NCBI RefSeq assembly: GCF_016862095.1
Contig: NZ_BOMH01000072.1
Location: forward strand, 55,800-119,799
Length of the DNA stretch: 64,000 nucleotides
Origin: Actinoplanes cyaneus
GTDB taxonomy: Bacteria; Actinomycetota; Actinomycetes; Mycobacteriales; Micromonosporaceae
Direction: 5' to 3'
The notes beneath the pieces were generated by a model. That model saw only the letters and a program-made list of their open reading frames with translations. It was not told the origin of the DNA and made no database searches. The position numbers and the translations under genes were made by a program. Shown in pieces: positions 59,048 through 64,000 of this stretch (the first letter of the stretch is position 1; every line of letters begins with the position of its first letter).

Positions 59048-60369
59048 CGCTTGAGCAGTCTCCGCGCGTCGGCGACGGTGACCACCGAGCCGGTGATCAG
59101 CACACCGACACCGCTCAGCTCGCCGGACGCGTCCTCCTCGGCGAGCACCACCGCTTCCTCGATCGCGTCCGGCATGGTCTCGGCGATCGTCACCCGGTCC
59201 TCCCCGAACACGTTGATCGCCAGCTCCGCCAACTCCTGCGCGGGCATCGAGCGCGGTGAGCTGTTCTGCGTCACCACGATCCGTGCCGCGATCGGCTCGA
59301 GCAGGTCGAGCAGCCCGGTCGCGTCCTTGTCGGCGAACACCGCGAGCACGACGACCAGGTGCCGGAAGTTGAACTCCTCCTCCAGCGCGGTGACCGTGGC
59401 GGCCATGCCGTGCGGGTTGTGCGCGCCGTCGAGCAGGATGGCCGGCGCGCTGCGCACCCGCTCCAGCCGGCCCGGCGAGTCGACCTGGAGGAAGCCCTCG
59501 CGAATCAGTTCGATGTCGATCTGCTTGTCCGGCCCGGCCCCGAGGAACGCCTCGACCGCGGCCAGCGCGAGCGCGGCGTTCTGCGCCTGGTGCGCGCCGA
59601 ACAGCGGCAGGAAGATCTCCTCGTAGACACCGCCCAGCCCCTGCAGGACGAGCACCTGGCCGCCGACCGCCTGGGTGCGCTGCACCACTCCGAACTCGTT
59701 GCCCTCACGGGCCAGGGTCGCGCCCATCTCCGCGCAGCGTTCCAGGATGGGCCGCATGGCCTCCTCGGTCTGCAGCGCGGTGATCACCGTGGCGCCCTTG
59801 TGGATGATCCCGGCCTTGGCCCAGGCGATGTCCTCGATCGTGTCGCCGAGCCACTCGGTGTGGTCCAGCCCGATCGGGGTCATCACGCACACGCCCGCCT
59901 CGATGACGTTCGTGGCGTCCTCCTCGCCGCCCAGGCCCACCTCGACCACCGCGACGTCGACCGGCGCGTCCGCGAAGGCCGCGTACGCCATGGCCGTGGT
60001 CATGTCGAAGTAGGTGAGCGGCTCGGTGTTGCGGTCGTCGATCAGGTCGGCGAGCGGCGCGATGTCCTGATAGACGTCGACCAGCCGTTCCTCGGAGACC
60101 GGCTCCCCGTCCAGGCTGATCCGCTCCCGGACGGTCTCCAGGTGCGGGCTGGTGTACCGCCCGGTGTGCAGGCCGCATGCCCGCAGCAGCGCGTCGATCA
60201 TGCGCGCGGTGCTGGTCTTGCCGTTGGTGCCGGTCAGGTGGATCGCCGGGTACGCCCGCTGCGGGCTGCCCAGCACGTCCATCAGATCCCGGATCTTCTG
60301 CATGTCGAAGACCATGCGGGTGAAACCGCGCTCGTTGAGCGCGGCTTCGACCTCGGTGTACTCGCTCAT
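59044..60369 (-). CDS. folC: Bifunctional folylpolyglutamate/dihydrofolate synthase
   Basis: A 441-residue Mur-ligase-fold enzyme that adds glutamate to folates (and to dihydropteroate). The P-loop is HLTGTNGKTSTARMID (about 44-59). VVEVGLGGEEDATNVI, PIGLDHTEWLGDTIEDIAWAKAGI and LLDGAHNPHGMAA follow. It lies 45 bases after valS and overlaps the DUF4233 gene; the valS-folC-DUF4233 order is conserved in the phylum. The ATG at 60369 follows GAAAG. Confidence 0.96.
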   Translation of the reverse strand: MSEYTEVEAALNERGFTRMVFDMQKIRDLMDVLGSPQRAYPAIHLTGTNGKTSTARMIDALLRACGLHTGRYTSPHLETVRERISLDGEPVSEERLVDVYQDIAPLADLIDDRNTEPLTYFDMTTAMAYAAFADAPVDVAVVEVGLGGEEDATNVIEAGVCVMTPIGLDHTEWLGDTIEDIAWAKAGIIHKGATVITALQTEEAMRPILERCAEMGATLAREGNEFGVVQRTQAVGGQVLVLQGLGGVYEEIFLPLFGAHQAQNAALALAAVEAFLGAGPDKQIDIELIREGFLQVDSPGRLERVRSAPAILLDGAHNPHGMAATVTALEEEFNFRHLVVVLAVFADKDATGLLDLLEPIAARIVVTQNSSPRSMPAQELAELAINVFGEDRVTIAETMPDAIEEAVVLAEEDASGELSGVGVLITGSVVTVADARRLLKR

Positions 60370-60414
60370 GTCCAGCTTTCTCGAGGCGGGGCCGGTGCGG
60401 CCCCGCGCGAAGGG

Positions 60415-63054
60415 TCAGGCCGCCGGCAGCGCCTCGAGCGCCGCGGCGATCCGGACCAGGTCCGCCTCAGCGGTGGCCAGCCGGTCCTTGATCTTGGCGA
60501 CGACCTGCTCCGGCGCCTTCCCCACGAACGCCTCGTTACCGAGCTTGCCCCGGCACTGCGCGGCCTCCTTCTCGGCGGCCGCCCGGTCCTTCTCCAGCCG
60601 GGCCCGCTCGGCGGCCACGTCGATCGCCCCGCGGGTGTCCAGGTCCACGGTGATCCCGCCGGTCACCGCCAGCGTGGCGGTGGCGGTGAAGTCGGCGGAC
60701 GGCGCGTCGAGCCGGACCAGCGAGCGGATCAGCGTCTCGTGCGTGTCGATCCCGACATTGCCCAGCCCGGTCAGCGCGGCCGAGACCCGCTGGCTCGGCT
60801 TGAGCCCCTGGTCGGAACGGAACCGCCGGACCTCGGTGACCACCTTCTGCAGGGCGGCCAGCTCCTCCTCGGCGGCGTCGTCGACCAGGGCATGGTCGAT
60901 CGACGGCCAGGTCGCGAACGTGACCGTCTCGCCGCCGGTCAGCGCGATCCACAGCTCCTCGGTGACGAACGGGATGACCGGGTGCAGCAGGCGCAGCAGC
61001 TGGTCGAGCACGTGCCCGAGGACCCGCCGGGTGCGCGCCGCCTCCGGGGTGTCCTGGGCCAGGACCGGCTTGCTGAGCTCGACGTACCAGTCGCAGACGT
61101 CGTCCCACGCGAAGTGGTAGAGGGTGTCGCAGACCTTCGCGTACTCATACGAGTCGAAGTGCTCGTTGACCTCGGAGACGGTGTGCTGCAGCCGGGACAG
61201 GATCCACTTGTCGATTGCGCTGAGCTCGGCCGGCGCGGGCAGCTCGCCCTCGACGGTCGCGCCGTTCATCAGCGCGAAGCGGGTCGCGTTCCACAGCTTG
61301 TTGCAGAAGTTGCGGGAGCCCTGGCACCACTCCTCGCTGATCGGCACGTCGGAGCCGGGGTTGGCGCCACGGGCCAACGTGAACCGGGTCGCGTCGGCAC
61401 CGTACCGCTCGATCCAGTCCAGCGGGTCGACCACGTTGCCGAACGACTTCGACATCTTCTTGCCGAACTGGTCGCGGACCATGCCGTGCAGGTTCACCAC
61501 GTCGAACGGCTGCTTGCCGTCCATCGCGTACAGCCCGAACATCATCATCCGGGCGACCCAGAAGAACAGGATGTCGTAGCCGGTCACCAGCACGCTGGTC
61601 GGGTAGAACTTCTCCAACTCGGCGGTCTGCTCCGGCCAGCCCAGCGTGGAGAACGGCCACAGGCCCGAGGAGAACCAGGTGTCCAGCACGTCCTCGTCCT
61701 GGCGCCAGCCCTCGCCGGTCGGGGGCTCCTCGTCCGGCCCGACGCAGACGACCTCGTCGTTCGGCCCGTACCACACCGGGATGCGGTGACCCCACCACAA
61801 CTGACGCGAGATGCACCAGTCGTGCATGTTGTCGACCCAGGCGAAGTACCGCTTCGACAGCTCCTCCGGCTCGATCCGCACCCGGCCGTCACGGACCGCG
61901 TCGCCGGCCGCCTTCGCCAGCGGGGTCGTGTTGACGAACCACTGCAGCGACAGCCGTGGCTCGACGGTCGTCTTGCAGCGCGAGCAGTGGCCGACCGAGT
62001 GCTGGTACGGCCGCTTCTCCGCCACGATCCGCCCCTGCTCCCGCAGAGCGGCGACGACAGCCGGGCGTGCCTCGTACCGGTCCAGGCCCTCGAACGGACC
62101 CGGCACCGTGACCACCGCGCGCTCGTCCATGACCGTCAGGCTGGGCAGGTTGTGCCGCTGACCGATCTCGAAGTCGTTCGGGTCGTGCGCCGGGGTCACC
62201 TTCACGGCGCCGGTGCCGAACGTGGGGTCGACGTGCTCGTCCGCGATGATCGGGATGCGCCGGCCGGTCAGCGGAAGCTCGACCTCGGTGCCGACCAGGT
62301 GCTTGTACCGCTCGTCGTCGGGATGCACGGCCACCGCGGTGTCGCCGAGCATCGTCTCCGCGCGCGTGGTGGCCACGACGATGCTGTTCTCCCCCTCGCC
62401 GTAGCGGATCGAGACCAGCTCACCCTCGTCGTCGGTGTGCTCGACCTCGATGTCGCTCAGTGCGGTCAGGCAGCGCGGACACCAGTTGATGATCCGGTTC
62501 GCCCGGTAGATCAGGCCGTCGTCGAACAGCCGCTTGAAGATCGTCTGGACGGCGCGGGAGAGCCCCTCGTCCATGGTGAAGCGCTCACGGCTCCAGTCGA
62601 CGGAGTCACCCAGCCGCCGCATCTGCCCGAGGATCGCGCCGCCGGACTCGGCCTTCCACTCCCAGACCTTCTCCACGAACTTCTCGCGGCCCAGGTCGTG
62701 CCGGGACAGCTGCTGCTCGGCGAGCTTGCGCTCCACCACGTTCTGCGTGGCGATGCCGGCGTGGTCCATGCCGGGCAGCCAGAGCACCTCGAAGCCCTGC
62801 ATGCGCTTGAGACGGACCAGCGTGTCCTGGATCGTGTGGTCGAGAGCGTGGCCGACGTGCAGCGAACCGGTCACGTTCGGCGGCGGGATGACGATGCTGA
62901 ACGGCGGCTTGTCACTCTTCGGATCGGCAGTGAAATAGCCCTCCGACACCCACCGCTCGTATCGCGACTGCTCTACGTCGCCCGGCTGGTACTGAGCGGA
63001 GAGGCCACCGGTGGGCCGGCTGTCGGGAGTGCGGGTATCGGTCGTGTCGGTCAC
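60415..63054 (-). CDS. valS: Valyl-tRNA synthetase
   Basis: An 879-residue class I synthetase. HIGH-type motif PPPNVTGSLHVGHALD, KMSKS loop GKKMSKSFGNVVDP, an editing domain between them, a helical anticodon-binding domain, and a C-terminal coiled coil (ERARLEKDRAAAEKEAAQ) as in bacterial ValRS. The GTG at 63054 is six bases after TAGACT (63061-63066 on the minus strand) and has no Shine-Dalgarno, so the mRNA is probably leaderless and no T-box is present, unlike ileS. It is divergent from a CxWADHGS protein gene, with two DnaA-box-like sites between. Confidence 0.97.
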   Translation of the reverse strand: MTDTTDTRTPDSRPTGGLSAQYQPGDVEQSRYERWVSEGYFTADPKSDKPPFSIVIPPPNVTGSLHVGHALDHTIQDTLVRLKRMQGFEVLWLPGMDHAGIATQNVVERKLAEQQLSRHDLGREKFVEKVWEWKAESGGAILGQMRRLGDSVDWSRERFTMDEGLSRAVQTIFKRLFDDGLIYRANRIINWCPRCLTALSDIEVEHTDDEGELVSIRYGEGENSIVVATTRAETMLGDTAVAVHPDDERYKHLVGTEVELPLTGRRIPIIADEHVDPTFGTGAVKVTPAHDPNDFEIGQRHNLPSLTVMDERAVVTVPGPFEGLDRYEARPAVVAALREQGRIVAEKRPYQHSVGHCSRCKTTVEPRLSLQWFVNTTPLAKAAGDAVRDGRVRIEPEELSKRYFAWVDNMHDWCISRQLWWGHRIPVWYGPNDEVVCVGPDEEPPTGEGWRQDEDVLDTWFSSGLWPFSTLGWPEQTAELEKFYPTSVLVTGYDILFFWVARMMMFGLYAMDGKQPFDVVNLHGMVRDQFGKKMSKSFGNVVDPLDWIERYGADATRFTLARGANPGSDVPISEEWCQGSRNFCNKLWNATRFALMNGATVEGELPAPAELSAIDKWILSRLQHTVSEVNEHFDSYEYAKVCDTLYHFAWDDVCDWYVELSKPVLAQDTPEAARTRRVLGHVLDQLLRLLHPVIPFVTEELWIALTGGETVTFATWPSIDHALVDDAAEEELAALQKVVTEVRRFRSDQGLKPSQRVSAALTGLGNVGIDTHETLIRSLVRLDAPSADFTATATLAVTGGITVDLDTRGAIDVAAERARLEKDRAAAEKEAAQCRGKLGNEAFVGKAPEQVVAKIKDRLATAEADLVRIAAALEALPAA

Positions 63055-63105
63055 GCGCCAAGTCTACGGATTCCCGCGCGTGAGCTGGAATTCGCACTGC
63101 CGCCC

Positions 63106-63140
63106 TGTGGACAACCGCCGCCTGTGGATGACGGTAGTCT
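63106..63140. promoter_or_regulatory. DnaA-box-like pair and -10 box between valS and its divergent neighbour
   Basis: TGTGGACAA (63106-63114) and TGTGGATGA (63123-63131) are 17 bases apart start to start, the same spacing as in the comEA gap. TAGTCT (63135-63140), six bases before the ATG at 63147, is the likely -10 box of the right-hand gene. Confidence 0.45.
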
Positions 63141-63146
63141 CGTCTG

Positions 63147-63830
63147 ATGCCCGAACCCGGCCCGACTTCCCCCGCTTCGCCGACCGATCCCGAGCCGGCG
63201 ATCGAGATCCAGGAAGCGCCGTTCAGCCTGGTGGACAGCGACGAGGACGAGCAGCCGGCACCTCTGAGCCCGAGTCGCCGGCGCACCCGCACGATCCTGC
63301 TGGCCTCGTTGCTGGCCGTCGGGGTCGCCGGCGTGGGTGCGCTCGGCTGGTTCTACTGGAAGGTCCAGTCCGAGCGCGACGTCACGCTGAACCTCCCGGC
63401 CACGATCGGTGAGTTCAGCCTTGACACCACGCCGAGTGCCCAGGAGACCGCTGACTACCTGCGGACAGCGCTCTCGGCCGAGATCGACCTGGACGAGACC
63501 GTCGGTGCCGTCTACAGCGGCGCCGCCGACAAGGACGCGCTGTTCCTCGGCGGGACCACGCTGCTCTGGAGTCCCGGCAAAGACCTGAAGACCTCGTTCG
63601 ACCTCTTCACTGACGAACAGGGCTCGGTCACCGGCCTGCACGACGTCGACGCCGGCCCGCTCGGCGGCTCCATGATGTGCGGAAGCACCGTCAGCGACGG
63701 CAAGGACCTCGCCGTCTGCGGCTGGGCCGACCACGGAAGCCTCGCCCTGGCAATGTTCCCGGGCCGCACCGATTCCGAAGCCGCCCCCTTGATGCTCCAA
63801 CTCCGCAAAGCAATCCAAACCCGCGATTGA
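63147..63830 (+). CDS. Single-pass membrane protein with extracellular CxWADHGS domain (second copy)
   Basis: A 227-residue protein. A short acidic cytoplasmic arm (1-48) precedes SRRRTRTI and one membrane helix (about 52-72, LLASLLAVGVAGVGALGWFYW). The outer domain has LDTTPSAQETADYLRTALSAEI and ends MMCGSTVSDGKDLAVCGWADHGSLALAMF. The Cys-rich end matches the protein at 46350-47681 (CTWADHGSMATVLL), so they share a domain of unknown function. The ATG at 63147 follows TAGTCT by six bases. A short hairpin (63968-63976 with 63982-63990) near the window end could terminate it; 63831-64000 otherwise shows nothing. Confidence 0.75.
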   Translation: MPEPGPTSPASPTDPEPAIEIQEAPFSLVDSDEDEQPAPLSPSRRRTRTILLASLLAVGVAGVGALGWFYWKVQSERDVTLNLPATIGEFSLDTTPSAQETADYLRTALSAEIDLDETVGAVYSGAADKDALFLGGTTLLWSPGKDLKTSFDLFTDEQGSVTGLHDVDAGPLGGSMMCGSTVSDGKDLAVCGWADHGSLALAMFPGRTDSEAAPLMLQLRKAIQTRD

Positions 63831-64000
63831 CGTACGAGTCGAAGCGCCCCCAACCGCAAACACCCCCAGAAGCCCAGCCCCCGCAAACCCCAGCCCGGCA
63901 CCAGCTCCGCCGCCCGCTCCCCGAAGCCCGCGGACCCAACCCGCACCAGCTCGCTGCCCGGCCCCGAAAGCCGGCCGCCCAGGCCGGCTTCGCTGCCCAG

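Noticed and set aside
59359..63147. Very long open frame on the plus strand opposite folC and valS
   Set aside because: It is antisense to two certain genes and has the His/Arg/Gln-rich composition typical of complementary frames in high-GC DNA. The same applies to plus-strand frames at 8293-11721, 17067-19814, 36523-39555 and 42684-45536.
1..64000. tRNA, rRNA, insertion sequences or prophage genes
   Set aside because: No CCA-ending cloverleaf-like segment, transposase motif with terminal repeats, integrase or phage structural gene was seen on either strand.

Overview
The window is a high-GC actinobacterial chromosome segment (third codon positions almost all G or C). It is dominated by housekeeping genes in an order also found in mycobacteria and streptomycetes: dnaJ2, hrcA, hemW, lepA, rpsT, holA, comEC, comEA, degV, a histidine phosphatase, rsfS, nadD, obgE, rpmA, rplU, rne, ndk, a DUF4233 gene, folC and valS. 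The gene content and the richness in PAS, GAF and SpoIIE sensory proteins fit Micromonosporaceae, perhaps Actinoplanes or a relative. That placement is an inference; there is no rRNA, tRNA, phage, insertion sequence or CRISPR array in the window.

Layout. 1-1 kb: a partial epoxide hydrolase and a divergent TetR regulator sharing twin operators. 1.2-4.8 kb: heat-shock unit hemW-hrcA-dnaJ with a CIRCE operator. 4.8-8.2 kb: enoyl-CoA hydratase, a membrane-anchored muramidase-like protein, and a membrane PAS sensor without an output domain. 8.5-12.5 kb: GlsB-like protein, lepA, a MOSC protein with a repeat insertion, and a DUF4240 protein. 12.5-14.9 kb: a phosphotransferase, a repeat-rich intergenic stretch and rpsT. 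14.9-21.7 kb (minus strand): comEA-comEC-acyltransferase-holA-membrane protein. 21.8-26.7 kb: a PrmC-like methyltransferase, a DUF1444-like protein, degV, and the nadD-rsfS-phosphatase-lipoprotein unit, whose last three genes overlap by 4 bases. 26.7-32.4 kb: a hybrid histidine kinase, pepN, trpS behind a ribosome-mediated attenuator, and an acetyltransferase. 32.5-42.2 kb: obgE, rpmA, rplU, a lipoprotein, rne and a pair of radical-SAM-associated genes.

42.2-46.3 kb is an RsbQ-RsbP-type stress module: an RsbQ-like hydrolase, a PAS-GAF-GAF-PP2C-kinase fusion and a STAS antagonist, preceded by two very small overlapping open frames. 46.3-49.8 kb: an anchored protein with a CxWADHGS domain, a quinone-reductase-like SDR with its HxlR regulator, and plsC. 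50-55.4 kb: ileS behind a T-box, phoD and ndk. 55.6-63.8 kb: a membrane protein ending in a VOC domain, then DUF4233-folC-valS, and a second CxWADHGS protein.

Regulation is unusually readable. Operators are seen for TetR, HrcA and probably HxlR; trpS has a Trp-Trp leader peptide attenuator, and ileS has an ATC-specifier T-box. At least ten genes have a TAnnnT or CAnnnT box exactly six bases before the start codon, the pattern of leaderless mRNAs. Several intergenic regions carry perfect long inverted repeats or short tandem repeats that the genes do not explain.
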